A program made the position numbers and the translations under genes. A stretch of DNA of 64,000 nt from CAVTWH01 sp963738365 (GTDB lineage Bacteria > Actinomycetota > Actinomycetes > Mycobacteriales > Micromonosporaceae): positions 124,001 to 188,000 of the forward strand of contig CAVTWH010000006.1 of the NCBI GenBank assembly GCA_963738365.1, given 5' to 3'. The notes below the pieces were generated by a model. That model made no database searches. It was not told the DNA's origin and saw nothing but the letters and a program-made list of their open reading frames with translations. Below are positions 29,996-39,757 of the stretch, one piece after another (within the stretch, counting starts at the first letter, position 1; each line of letters opens with the position of its first letter).

Positions 29996-30732
29996 TCAGC
30001 TGCTGGGTGAGTCGGCGGGGACGGCTCCCAGGTCGGTGATCCTGGCGCCGGCCGGCAGCTGGAACAGGCTGCTGTCGACCTTCGTGGAGTAGCTGGTCAG
30101 CTCCACGCCCTGCGGCTTGCCGTCGGAGCCGGTACCGGTGAACCGGGCCAGCACCCCGTCGTCGGTGATGCAGACGGTGAAGTCGTGCAGCCGCTGTGTC
30201 GCCGGCTCGTCCTGCTGCGCCGACTCCAGGTTGCTCACCGTGGCGCAGCTCGACTTCTGGCCGGCGATCGTCTTGTCCGACTTCTCCACCTTGGCCGCGG
30301 GCACCAGGATCGCCGTGGCCAGGACGGCCAGCGCCAGCGGCGCGGAGACGAACCCGGCACCGATCCCGGCCATCACGGCCGCGTCCCCGGACGGGTCGGC
30401 GGCGTCCCGCGGGGTGCGTTCGCAGTCCGTCCGCCGCTGTCGGTGGCGCACCACAGGTAGGCGTCGGCGGTGACCAGGTAGCGGCCGGTGGCGCCGATGG
30501 CGGCGGCCTGCGGCGGCTGCTGGGCGACGGTGACCGTGCTGCCGTCGTGCAGCTTGTACTGCGCCTGGTAGGTGAGCTTCTCGGCGTTGTTCAGCTTGTC
30601 CGACAGGTCGCCGAGGGTGGCCGCGTTGTCGGCGATGTTCTTCGCCGAGCTGATGGCGCCACAGCCGAGGCTGCCGGCGACCAGGAGGCCGGCGGCGACG
30701 CCGGTGAGGATTCTGCTCCGGGGGATGGTCAT
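29996..30732 (-). CDS. lipoprotein, paralogue of the one at 26550-27272 (frameshifted)
   Basis: It starts at ATG 30732 with a signal peptide ending in the lipobox SLGC. It continues LGDLSDKLNNAEKLTYQAQY in the first frame, then switches near 30435 to GDAAVMAGIGAGFVSAPLAL and SCATVSNLES to the stop at 29996. It aligns along its length with the lipoprotein upstream of eno, but carries a hydrophobic internal segment (FVSAPLALAVLATAILVP) where that protein has LLDAVARRGLIPPSTVVG. It converges with DUF501 with 7 bp between stops. Function unknown. Confidence 0.75.
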
Positions 30733-30870
30733 GCCCGCCGATGTGGCGCCGGCGCCGCAGGCCCGCAACGAACTGTCAATATCCACAGCGCCCGCTGTCG
30801 CCGGTACGACAGGCGCCCGGTGCGCGGGCGCCCCGTCGGGGCAGCGCGGTGGGCGGTCCGGCGCCCTGGA

Positions 30871-30884
30871 TAGGCTCGTGCACA
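30871..30884 (+). promoter_or_regulatory. candidate -10 for a leaderless argA-like transcript
   Basis: GGATAGGCT precedes the ATG at 30884. The TAGGCT hexamer (30871-30876) ends 7 nt upstream of it and no ribosome-binding site is present. The same GGATAGGCT sits at the same distance from the cystathionine beta-synthase start. Confidence 0.45.
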
Positions 30885-31397
30885 TGGAGGTCGTCATCCG
30901 GCGGGCCCGGACCGGCGATGTCCGCGCCATCCGCCGCCTGATCGACCTCTACTCCGACGACCGCCGGCTGCTCTCCAAGGCGACCGTGGCGCTCTTCGAG
31001 TCGATCCAGGAGTTCTGGGTGGCGGCCCGCGCCGACGACGGGTCGGTGGTCGGCTGCGGCGCGCTGCACGTGATGTGGGAGGACCTGGCCGAGGTCCGCA
31101 CGGTCGCCGTCGACCCGGAGCTGCGCGGTCGCAGGATCGGCCACCAGATCGTGGCGGCGCTGCTCGCCACGGCCCGCGAGTTGGGGGTACGCCGGGTCTT
31201 CTGCCTGACCTTCGAGACCCGGTTCTTCGGCTCCTTCGGGTTCGTCGAGATCGACGGCGCGCCGGTCCCGCCCCGGGTCTACGAGGAGCTGCTGCGCTCG
31301 TACGACGAGGGTGTCGCCGAGTTCCTCGACCTGGAGCGGGTCAAGCCCAACACCCTCGGCAACACCCGGATGCTGCTGCACCTGGAGGAGACCGTGA
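30884..31397 (+). CDS. amino-acid N-acetyltransferase, actinobacterial ArgA type (GNAT)
   Basis: About 170 residues of a GNAT-fold enzyme that closely follows the short mycobacterial glutamate N-acetyltransferase (Rv2747 type). Shared segments are EVVIRRARTGDVRAIRRLID, QEFWVAA, VVGCGALHVMWEDLAEVRTV, GRRIGHQIV, FCLTFETRFFGSFGF, and the end GVAEFLDLERVKPNTLGNTR-MLL. It acetylates glutamate at the start of arginine synthesis. The frame runs on into ppx without a stop. A single inserted base near 31390 would restore a TGA overlapping the ppx ATG (TGATG), so the apparent fusion is probably an error. Confidence 0.85.
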
Positions 31398-32332
31398 TGC
31401 GGCTGGCCGCGATCGACTGTGGCACCAACTCGATCCGTCTGCTGGTCGCCGACGCTGGCGGCCGACGGCGGCGCTGACCGACGTGACCCGGCGAGATGGA
31501 GATCGTCCGGCTGGGCGAGGGCGTGGACCGCACCGGCCGGCTGGCGCCGGAGGCGATCGAGCGCACCCGGGTGGCGCTGGCCGACTACGCCGCCCAGATC
31601 GCCGCGCTGGGCGCGGCGAACGGGTGCGGATGGTGGCCACCTCGGCCAGCCGGGACGCGGCCAACGCCGACGAGTTCCGGGCCATGGTGCAGGCCACCCT
31701 CGGCGCACTGCCGGAGGTGGTCGTCCGGCGACGAGGAGGCCCGGCTGTCGTTCGCCGGCGCGGTACGGGGGTTGCCGTTCCCCGGGCCGTACCTGGTGGT
31801 CGACATCGGCGGCGGCTCGACCGAGTTCGTCGTCGGGCGCTGCGCCGCGGGGCGGTCCACTGTGGACGACGCGATCAGCGTGGACATCGGCTGCGTCCGG
31901 ATGACCGAGCGGCACCTGCACGACGACCCGCCGACCGCCGGCGCAGATCGCTGCGCCGCGACGGCGGACATCGAGGCGGCCGTCGACCGCGCGCTGGCCG
32001 CGGTGGACTGGACAGCGGGCCGCCACCGTGGTCGGCCTGGCCGGGTCGGTGACCACGGTCGCCGGCATCGCGCTCGGCCTCGCCGAGTACGACCCGCAGC
32101 GGCATCCACCACGCGTCGGATCCCGACCGAGCAGGTGCGCCGGGTCACCGCCGACCTGCTCGCGATGACCAGGCAGCAGCGGCTGGCCATCCCGGTGATG
32201 CACCCGGGCCGGGCCGACGTGATCGGCGCCGGTGCGCTGATCCTGCGTATCGTGCTCGACCGGCTGGCCACCGACGCGGTGGTGGCCAGCGAGCACGACA
32301 TCCTCGACGGCATCGCCTACAGCCTGCTGTAG
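31397..32332 (+). CDS. ppx: Ppx/GppA exopolyphosphatase (frameshifted)
   Basis: It starts MRLAAIDCGTNSIRLLVAD, the actin-fold phosphate-binding motif. It continues through MEIVRLGEGVDRTGRLAPEA, MVATSASRDAAN, YLVVDIGGGSTEFVVG (second phosphate loop), AGSVTTVAGIALGLAEYDP and the C-terminal GAGALILRIVLDRLATD. The product would be about 310 residues, the short actinobacterial Ppx form. It degrades polyphosphate or pppGpp. Around nine single-base indels occur between 31.46 and 32.11 kb, mostly insertions. Position after eno-ftsB-DUF501 is conserved. Confidence 0.88.
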
Positions 32333-32400
32333 CGCGTGGCGCGCACCGGTCGCGACGCGGGCCTATGCTGGCCGCGACCCCTCACCGGAAGGATCCGCTG

Positions 32401-32592
32401 ATGAGTACCCCCACCCCGCCCGACCAACCTGACCAGGGCATCACCGACGTACCGCCGGACCAGGGCATCACCGACGTACCGCCGGACCAGGGCGTGAGCA
32501 ACGTGCCCGGCAAGTCCCGTACCACGCTGCTGGTGGGGATCGGCGCCGCCATCGTCGTCGTGATCGGCATCATCGCCGCCGTCTTCCACTGA
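32401..32592 (+). CDS. small single-pass membrane protein with PPDQG repeats
   Basis: 63 residues from ATG 32401 with GGAAGGA 9 nt upstream. The N-terminal half contains repeats of P-x-D-Q-G-I-T-D-V-P. The C-terminal half is one hydrophobic segment (TTLLVGIGAAIVVVIGIIAA) ending VFH, so it is tail-anchored in form. No family is recognised. It is intact although both neighbours upstream are error-ridden. Confidence 0.6.
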   Translation: MSTPTPPDQPDQGITDVPPDQGITDVPPDQGVSNVPGKSRTTLLVGIGAAIVVVIGIIAAVFH

Positions 32593-32644
32593 ACCGCCCG
32601 GCCGGGCAGGCGTGGGGGGCGCGCTGCCCGGTGCCGCGCCGGGG

Positions 32645-33067
32645 TCAGCCGGTCCGGCGGACCTCGGCGCGGGACTGCTCGCTGGGGTGCGCCTCGTCGC
32701 GGGCGTACCACCAGCTGTAGGTGAGCGCCCCGGGGCCGGGGATGGCGACCACGATCCGCGCGGTGAACGGGCCGTCGTAGGAGGTGAACTCCCCGCTGCC
32801 GGTCTCCTTGAAGCGCACCATCCCGGGCAGTTCCAGGCAGGCCACGTGCAGTTCCAGCCGGCCGTTCTCGCCGGGGATGAGCACGCTGTGTTCCAGGTGC
32901 TGCAGGCCGTTACGGTCGTTGGAGGCCTCGTAGTCCAGCAGGATGGCGCGTCCGCGCAGTCCGGCGGTGACCTGGATGCGGGCGACGAAGGGTCCGCTCT
33001 CCGGGCCGTCCCCGCGACCGCGGTACAGGCCCGGCGCGGAACCCAGCGCGGAGAGCAGATCTGTCAC
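32645..33067 (-). CDS. hypothetical protein, probable beta-barrel
   Basis: 140 residues from GTG 33067. It alternates hydrophobic and polar residues (FVARIQVTAGLRGRAILLDY, HSVLIPGENGRLELHVACLE, FTARIVVAIPGPGALTYSWW) and begins LLSALGSAPGLYRGRG. This looks like a small lipocalin-like or DUF1579-type beta-barrel. No catalytic motif is visible. It stands alone and converges with the small membrane protein. Confidence 0.55.
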   Translation of the reverse strand: MTDLLSALGSAPGLYRGRGDGPESGPFVARIQVTAGLRGRAILLDYEASNDRNGLQHLEHSVLIPGENGRLELHVACLELPGMVRFKETGSGEFTSYDGPFTARIVVAIPGPGALTYSWWYARDEAHPSEQSRAEVRRTG

Positions 33068-33204
33068 GCCGCGCAGCGTACCGAAGCCGCGCACCGGCCG
33101 AGCGCCTGCCGCGGTTGCAACTGGGTCGCGGCCGGCCGGGCCGGGGCGCCGGGGAGAACCCGGGCCGGCTAAGGTTCCCAGGCGAACCACCGAAAGGACT
33201 TCAC

Positions 33205-33732
33205 GTGTCCCAGCCGCAGTACCCGGCGGATCCCGGTCAGCCCGGTCAGCAGCCGTATCCTGCCCAGCCCGGCCAGCAGCCGTACCCGCCGCAGCCGTAT
33301 CCGCCGCAGGCCGGTCAGCAGCCCTATCCTCTGCACCCCGGCCAGCAGCCGGCTCCGGGCCAGGCGGGCGCGGCGGCGTTCGGCTCGCCGGCCGCCCCGC
33401 CGGTCCGCAAGCGGCCGAAGATCCGGCTCATCCTCTCCCTCATCGTCGCGCTGTTCGTCGTGGTGCTGGTCCTCGTCGGCTACGTGGCTTCCCGCGACGA
33501 CGCATCGAAGGCCAAGGTCAACGACTGCCTGGCCGGCCAGGACGAGAAGAGCCTGAAGAAGGTCGACTGCGCCAAGGCGCACGACTGGAAGGTCGTCGGG
33601 AAGATCGACGACAAGTCGGAGACCGAGTTCGACGAGAACACCTGCGCCGCCTACCAGGAATCGACGGCCGCCTACTGGTGGGGCGACAAGGGCAAGAAGG
33701 GCAGCGTGCTCTGCCTGGCCCCGGCGAACTGA
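33205..33732 (+). CDS. membrane protein with Pro/Gln/Tyr-rich N-terminus, LppU-like
   Basis: 175 residues from GTG 33205, preceded by AAAGGA. The first 65 residues are repeats of QPGQQPYPPQ type. A single membrane segment (IRLILSLIVALFVVVLVLVG) follows. The external domain has four Cys (NDCLAGQ, VDCAKAHDWKVVGK, ENTCAAYQ, SVLCLAP) as in small septum- or lipoprotein-associated actinobacterial proteins of the LppU/DUF4333 sort. It is likely cell-envelope located. A strong terminator follows. Confidence 0.65.
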   Translation: MSQPQYPADPGQPGQQPYPAQPGQQPYPPQPYPPQAGQQPYPLHPGQQPAPGQAGAAAFGSPAAPPVRKRPKIRLILSLIVALFVVVLVLVGYVASRDDASKAKVNDCLAGQDEKSLKKVDCAKAHDWKVVGKIDDKSETEFDENTCAAYQESTAAYWWGDKGKKGSVLCLAPAN

Positions 33733-33753
33733 CCCCGCGCCGGCCATAGCGCA

Positions 33754-33788
33754 CGCGCCGTTACCGCGCCGCGGTAACGGCGCGTTTT
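33754..33788 (+). terminator. Rho-independent-like terminator
   Basis: A perfect 13-bp stem (CGCGCCGTTACCG at 33754-33766 pairing with 33772-33784) has a 5-nt loop and is followed by TTTT. It lies 22 bp after the stop of the Pro/Gln-rich membrane protein gene. Confidence 0.88.
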
Positions 33789-33908
33789 CCCAGGCGACGT
33801 ACACCACCCCATCGACACCTGTTCAGCGCTGCCTCCGGCATGGTTGGCTACCTTCCTGCAACCTCTGCGCCACCAGCCAACGACGACTGACTGACAGGAG
33901 GCGGCCCC

Positions 33909-34590
33909 ATGGGCGAGCGTGTCAGCTACCCGAGCAACGGCGGGACCAGCGAGGGGTATCTCGCGGTCCCGGCCTCCGGGTCAGGCCCCGCGGTCATCGT
34001 CATCCAGGAGTGGTGGGGGCTGGTCCCGCACATCCGGTCGCTGGCCGACCGGTTCGCCGAGCCGGCTTCGTCGCGCTCGCCCCGGACCTCTACCACGGCG
34101 TCCAGGCCACCGAGCCGGACGAGGCCGGCAAGCTGATGATGGGCCTGGCGATGGACCAGGCGGCCAAGGACATCGCCGGCGCGGCCGACTACCTCGCCGG
34201 CCGGCCGGAGGTCACCGGCCCGATCGGCGCCGTCGGCTTCTGCATGGGCGGCAGCCTGGCGCTGTGGTCGGCCACGCTGTCCGACGCAGATCGTCGCCAC
34301 GGTCGGCTTCTACCCGGCGGTGCCGTGGGAGCGGATGGCCCCGAGTGGGCCAACTACGCCGGCAAGGCCGCGCTGATCCACTGCTCCGAGGGCGACGGCA
34401 CCTCCGCGGCGCCGGGCATCCAGCAGGCGGTGGCGGCGATCGAGGCGGCCGGCGGCCGGGTCGCCGTCTACGACTACCCGGGCACCGCGCACGCCTTCTT
34501 CAACGACGACCGGCCGGAGGCCTACCACCGGGCGGCGGCCACCGCGCCTGGGCCCGCACCCTGGAGTTCTTCCGCGCGCCGCTTGGCTGA
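33909..34590 (+). CDS. dienelactone hydrolase family protein (frameshifted)
   Basis: Starts MGERVSYPSNGGTSEGYLAV with AGGAGG upstream. The joined protein has VIVIQEWWGLVPHIRSLADR, LAPDLYHG, the nucleophile motif GFCMGGSLAL (Cys), HCSEGDGTS (Asp) and YPGTAHAFFNDD (His). This is the Cys-Asp-His triad of dienelactone hydrolases, enzymes that open lactone rings. The usual length is about 230 residues. Indels near 34064, 34289, 34340 and 34545 break the frame. Confidence 0.85.
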
Positions 34591-34600
34591 CCGGGCGCTC

Positions 34601-35331
34601 GTGACAGGCTGCGCCGGCGTGCAGCGACGCTGGCCGCCCTCGACCGCGCGATCACCGACTGCCGGGCCTGCCCGCGGCTGGTCGCGTGGCGGGAGGAGGT
34701 CGCCCGGGACCAGCCGGGCGGCGTTCCGCGACCAGGAGTACTGGGGCCGGCCGGTGCCCGGCTTCGGCCCGGCCGACGCCCGGATCGGCATCCTCGGGCT
34801 GGCGCCGGCCGCGCACGGCGGCAACCGCACCGGCCGGATCTTCACCGGCGACCGCTCCGGCGACGTGCTCTTCGCCGCGCTGCACCGGGCCGGCCTGGCC
34901 AACCAGCCGACCAGCGTGGCCCGCGACGACGGGCTGGCGCTGCGGCGACCCGGATCTTCGCCGCCGTGCGCTGCGCGCCGCCGGACAACAAGCCGACCCC
35001 GGCCGAGCGGGACACCTGCGCGCCCTGGCTGCACCGCGAGGTGAGCTGCGCTCGCGCCCACGCTGCGGGTGGTGGTCGCGCTGGGCGCGTTCGCCTGGGC
35101 CGCGTGGTGGCCGGCGCTGCGCGCCGGTGTACGGGCTGCGCCCGCCGGTCCCGCGGCCGGCGTTCGGCCACGGCGCCTGCGCAGGCCGGAGACGGGCGGC
35201 GACCCGTGCTGCTGGGCTGCTACCACGTCAGCCAGCAGAACACCTTCACCGGCCGGCTCACGCCGGCGATGCTGGACGACGTCTGCGCCCGGGCGAAGCA
35301 GCTCGCCGGGCTCGAGACTGACGGGGTATGA
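34601..35331 (+). CDS. UdgB-type (family 5) uracil-DNA glycosylase (frameshifted)
   Basis: The joined protein reads LAALDRAITDCRACPRLVAW-REE, FRDQEYWGRPVPGFGPADAR, ILGLAPAAHGGNRTGRIFTG, DRSGDVLFAALHRAGLAN, VRCAPPDNKPTPAER, RVVVALGAFAW and CYHVSQQNTFTGRLTPAMLD. The CxxC at the N-terminus, GLAPAAHG, and HVSxxNTFTGRLT are signatures of family 5 Fe-S uracil-DNA glycosylases, which remove uracil and hypoxanthine from DNA. GTG 34601 is the likeliest start. At least six indels are present. Confidence 0.85.
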
Positions 35332-36079
35332 CAGGTGCGAGGGGCCACGCGAGCCGGGCTGGTTGCCGCTGCTGGCGCGTCGGTGCCGCTCGTCTCGGCT
35401 CGGTCGTCGCCGCCGGCCTGTCCACCGTGCAGTTGCACGGCAGTCACCGCTGCCGAAGCTCAGCCGACCGCACCGAGGGCCCCAGCGCCAGCCGACCGCG
35501 CCCAGGCGCCGGGTCGCGCCGGACGGCCAGGCGGCACGGCTCCGATCCCGGCATCCAGCTGCCCGCCTGGGTGGGCGCCGGTGCTGCTCACGGCTGATCG
35601 CCGCGCTGCTGCTGGTCGCCATCGTGGTGCTGGTCGTGCTGCTGGTACGCCAGCGCGCGACCGCACCCGGCGCGAGCGCCGCGCTGTCGTCGACGACCCG
35701 CAGGACCAGCCTGGTACAGCAGCGCGCCGAGCGAGGTGCTGGCCGCCCTCGACGCCGGCCTGGTCGAGCTCGACGACGGCGACACCGACCCGCGCCGGCG
35801 GTGATCGCCTGCTGGGTGCGGCTGGAGGAGGCCGCGGCCGCCGCCGGTACCCCGCGCGAGCCCGGCGACACCCCCGACCGACCTGGTCGCCGCGGCTGCT
35901 CGGCGGCGCACCAGGTCAGCCGCCGGCGTCCTGGACGGCTTCGCCGACGTCTACCGGCAGGCCCGGTACGCCACGCACGCCGTCGACGAGCGGCATGCGC
36001 GACCAGGCCCGGCGCCGCGCTGGGCCAGCTGCGCGCCGAACTGACCGCCGCGGCCGGCGCGAGGTGCACGACCGGATGA
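35328..36079 (+). CDS. DUF4129-domain membrane protein (frameshifted)
   Basis: The ATG at 35328 overlaps the glycosylase stop. Pieces in different frames give a first hydrophobic part, a Pro/Ala linker, a membrane segment (LLLVAIVVLVVLLVRQRATA) and a C-terminal DUF4129 region. That region includes VIACWVRLEEAAAAAGTPRE, DTPTDLVA, GVLDGFADVYRQARYATHAV and ALGQLRAELTA. DUF4129 proteins sit next to MoxR/DUF58 genes in actinobacteria, with unknown function. Frame joints are uncertain because indels are dense here. Confidence 0.65.
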
Positions 36080-36704
36080 GCTGGTCAGCCTCGACGAGCT
36101 GCTCGACGTCGGCGAGCCGAGGTGCCGCGCCGCGAGCCGGCCGGCGAGCGCCTGGCCGGGCGCCGGCGCTGGCTGCGTCCGGACTGGCGCTGCTGGCGCG
36201 CCGGTCTGGCGCCGGTGCGCTGGCGGCGCTGTTCGCTGCGGGTCGGTCGCCGTCGCGCTCGGTGCCGTACCTGCTGCTGTTCCGTCGGGCTGTCCTGGCG
36301 GTGCGAGATCGCTGGTCGCGGTGCTGCCTGGGTGCGCCGTCCGCGGCTGCCGGCAGCCGCTGCCGGTCCCGGACCGGCACCGCCCGCCGGGCCGGCGAGG
36401 CCGCCGAGCGCGGACGGGCTGCGTGACGCGCCAGTCCGGCGCTGGCACCGGCGACCTGGCCTGGTACGGCCTGCAGGGCGAACGACGACCCGACGGTTCG
36501 CGCGCACCGTGCTGCCCCGGCTGGCCGAGCTGGTCGACGAGCGGCTGCGCCAGCGGCACGGCGTCACCCGCGCCGGCGACCCGGCCCGGGCCCGGGGCTG
36601 CTCGGCGAGCAGCTGTGGACGCTGCCGTCACGCCGCCGGCCCGCCGTACCCCGTCCGCGCGGGACGTCGCGTGCGATCGTCGGCGAACATGGAGGCGACT
36701 ATGA
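36076..36704 (+). CDS. hypothetical membrane protein of the MoxR cluster (frameshifted)
   Basis: About 200 residues spread over three frames. It begins near ATG 36076 (MSLVSLDELLDVGEP after one base correction). It then has a hydrophobic middle whose frame cannot be settled. The end, TVLPRLAELVDERLRQRHGV, TRAGDPARARGLLGEQLWTL and RTPSARDV, is a conserved block found upstream of moxR in related genomes. The end overlaps the MoxR start (ATGA). No function is assigned. Confidence 0.55.
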
Positions 36705-37717
36705 ACGACGCTGGCACCGGCGACGAGGTCGGCCGGCTGGGCCGGGCGGTGCTGGACGCGGTCGGCACGGTGGTGGTCGGCAAGCGCGACGCGCTGGAGC
36801 TGGTGCTCGCCGGCATCCTCGCCGGTGGCCACGTGCTGCTGGAGGACCTGCCCGGGCTGGGCAAGACGCTGACCGCGCGCTCGCTTCGCCCAGGCGCTCG
36901 GCATCGACTTCCGCCGGCTGCAGTTCACCCCCGACCTGCTGCCCGCCGACGTCACCGGCTCGTTCCTCTACGACCAGCGCAACCACGACTTCACCTTCCG
37001 GCCGGGCCCGATCTTCACCAACCTGCTGCTCGCCGACGAGATCAACCGGACGCCGCCGAAGACCCAGTCGGCGCTGCTGGAGGCGATGCAGGAGAAGCAG
37101 GTCTCGGTCGAGGGCACCACCTACCGGCTGGACGCCGCCGTTCCACGTGCTGGCCACCGCCAACCCGATCGAGTACGAGGGCACCTACCCGCTGCCCGAG
37201 GCGCAGCTCGACCGGTTCCTGCTGCGGGTCTCGTTCGGCTACCCGGAGCCGCGACGAGGAGTGGGAGGTGCTGCGCCGGCGGATGGCCCGCCGCCGGGAG
37301 GAGGCCGCAGCTCGACGCCGGTGGTCGACGCGCGACACGCTGCTGGCGATGCAGGCGCGCGCTGGAGGACGTGGTGGTGGAGGACTCGATCGGCCGGTAC
37401 ATCGTCGACCTGACCGCCGCCACCCGCGAGCACCCGCAGGTGCTGGTCGGCGCCTCGCCCGCGCGGCTCGCTGGCGCTGCTGCTGCTGTCCCGGGCCCGG
37501 GCGGCGCTGCGCCGGCCGCGACTACGTGATCCCGGAGGACGTCAAGGCGGTGGCCGTGCCCGCCCTGGCGCACCGGATCACGCTGCGGCCGGAGATGTGG
37601 CTGCGCCGGGTCGACCCGGCCTCGTGGTCGCCGAGGTGCTGGCGACAGACGCCGGCCCCGGCCAGCGGCGCGCTGCCCAGCTACGCCGGCCGGCGCACGG
37701 CCCCGGTGCGCCCGGTG
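36701..37717 (+). CDS. MoxR-family AAA+ ATPase (frameshifted)
   Basis: Starts MNDAGTGDEVGRLGRAVLDA with GGAGG 7 nt upstream of ATG 36701. Walker A is EDLPGLGKTLTARS, Walker B is LLADEINRTPPKTQSALLEA, then MQEKQVSVEGTTYRLD, ATANPIEYEGTYPLPEAQLD with RF, and sensor-2-side YVIPEDVKAVAVPALAHRIT. These define MoxR ATPases, which act as chaperones with DUF58/VWA partners to assemble membrane or metal-centre complexes. The 3' end is uncertain. About eight indels are needed. Confidence 0.88.
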
Positions 37718-39128
37718 ACCGGGCCGACCGTCGGTACCGCGCACGCTGCGCGGCGTCCGAGCCGCGCGGCCGGCGGGTCCGACGCGCCGAGCGGGCCGGC
37801 ACGCGTCCGCGCTGTGGCGCCGACCCGGGCGCTCGGCCGGGCGGTGCTGCTCACCGGGCTGCTGCTGATCGCCGGTGCTGCTCGGCCGGCGTCGACCTGG
37901 TCGTGCTGGCCGCGCCGTTCGCGCTCGGCGCCGCGCTGGCGCTGCTGGCGCCGGCCGCGCCGCGGCCCGCAGGTCGGCATGCACCGCGGCGACGAGCCGC
38001 TGGTCGAGGGGGCGACGCTGCCGGCGCGCGTCGACGTCGGCAACCCCGACCCGGTCGCGCTACGACCTGGTGGTGGTGCGGCTGCGCGCTGTCCGGCTGC
38101 ATCGACGCGCCGGCGCGGCCGACCGGCCCGTACGCGGTCGCCGTCGACGGCCGGGCAGCGCCGCCGGCCGTCGAGCTCGACCGGCCAGCGCCCTGCGCTG
38201 GGGCCGGCACCCGCTCGGCCCGGCGGCGCGCACGCGGTCGCCGCCGACGGGCTGCTGGTCGTGCCGCGTCGGTGAGCGCCGGCCGCTGTCGCGTCAAGGT
38301 CTACCCGGCGACCGAGCCGTTCGAGGCGACGAGGCGATGCCCCGGGCCGCCGGGCTGGTCGGCGCGCACCGCTCCCGCCGGCCGGGCGAGGGCGGCGAGC
38401 TGGCCGGCGTACGCGTCTTCGCGCCCCGGCGACCGGCTGCGCCGCATCGACTGGCGGGTCTCGCTGCGCACCCGGCAACTGCACGTGGCGGCGACCCTCT
38501 CCGACCGGGACGCCGAGGTGGTCGCTGCTGCTCGACGTGCTGCACGAGGCGGGGCGCTCCGGCGGCGTCGACGGCGCGCGCGTCGGTGCTGGACACCACG
38601 GTGCGGGCCGCCGCCGGCGATCGCCGAGCACTACCTGCACCGGGGCGACCGGGTGTCGCTGCTGGAGTACGGCTGACCGGGCCCGCCGGCTGCGCCCGGC
38701 CAGCGGCCGCCGGCAGTACCTGACCGTGCTGGAGTGGCTGCTCGACGTGCGAGGCCGACCGCCGGCGCCGTACGAGCCGCCGCCGCACGTCTTCGGCGCC
38801 GCAGCTGATCTCCCCGAACGCGCTGGTGGTGGTGCTCACCCCGCTGCTCGACGAGCGCTCCGCGCGAGATGCTGGCCCGGCTGGCCCGCTCCGGGCGGTT
38901 CGTGGTGGCGGTGGACACCCTGCCGACCGAGCTGACCGCGGCCGGCAGCGACCGGCCTGGGCGAGGTGGCGCACCGGCTGTGGCGGCTGGAGCGGGAGAA
39001 CGATCGATCGGGCAGCTCGCGCGAGCACGGCGTGCCGGTGGTGCGCTGGGCCGGCGCCGGCAGCCTGGACCAGGTGCTGCGGGACGTGGCCCGGCTGGCC
39101 TCCGCCCCCGAAGGTGGCACTGCGATGA
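37715..39128 (+). CDS. DUF58 domain protein (frameshifted)
   Basis: Joined frames give two N-terminal membrane segments (GRAVLLTGLLLIAGA and DLVVLAAPFALGAALALLAP), then GDEPLVEGATLPARVDVGNP. The DUF58 core follows: FAPGDRLRRIDWRVSLRTRQ with LHVAATLSDRDAEVVV, then HYLHRGDRVSLLEYG, ending VPVVRWAGAGSLDQVLRD. DUF58 proteins carry a VWA-like fold and pair with MoxR ATPases. A GTGA overlap with MoxR at 37715 is the likeliest start, though not certain. More than ten indels are present. Confidence 0.8.
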
Positions 39129-39205
39129 CAGTGGCCCTGCGATGACGGTGGCCTGCGAGACGGTGGTCAGCGATGACCGGTGGTCAGCGATGACGGTGGT
39201 TCAGC
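39122..39205. repeat. about 16-bp direct repeats between DUF58 and the next gene
   Basis: Five imperfect copies of a GCGATGACGGTGGTCA-like unit run from the DUF58 stop to the next GTG start. Each copy carries an ATGA or GTGA, so the repeats multiply potential start/stop overlaps. Confidence 0.65.
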
Positions 39206-39206
39206 G

Positions 39207-39757
39207 GTGACCGCGAAGCTTCAGTGGCTGCTGGCGACGGCGCGGCGTACCACCGCGGCGTCCTGCTGCTGCGGCTCGGCGTGTTCCTGGTGACGCTGGC
39301 CGCGCTGCTGGTCGCCGCACCGTTCCCGGTGGTGGCGAGCCGCTGGGCGGCGGCGCTGGTGCTGGTGGCGCTGCTGCCGGCGGCCTGGCCACGGACCGGC
39401 GCGGTGACCGCGGTGCTGCTGGTGGCGATCCTCGGCTGGCTGGCGGCCACCACGGTGTACGGCGAGCCGGTCGGGTTCTTCCGGCTGGTGGCGCTGGCCG
39501 CCCTGCTCTACGCGCGCACGTGCTGGCGGCGCTGGCCGCGGTGATGCCGAACGACGCCGATCGTGGCGCCCCGGGCGCTGCTGAGCTGGCTGCTGCGTAC
39601 CGGCCTGCTGCTCGCCGTGACCGCCCTGGTGGCCCTGCTCGGCGCGACCCTGCCGGACCTGGTGGGCGGGCAGCGCTTCCTGGTCGCCTCGCTGGTGGGC
39701 CTGGCGCTGATGGCCGGCCTGGCCTACTACCTGGCCCGGCTGGTGAACCGGTCGTGA
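39207..39757 (+). CDS. polytopic membrane protein of the MoxR cluster (frameshifted)
   Basis: About 180 residues from GTG 39207 (TAKLQWLLATARRTT) with five or so membrane segments: LGVFLVTLAALLVAAPFPVV, ALVLVALLPAAW, AVTAVLLVAILGWLAA, a fourth broken near 39530, and LLLAVTALVALLGATLPDLV with RFLVASLVGLALMAGLAYYL. Indels lie near 39245, 39520 and 39560. No family is recognised. Its stop overlaps the next GTG start. Confidence 0.65.
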
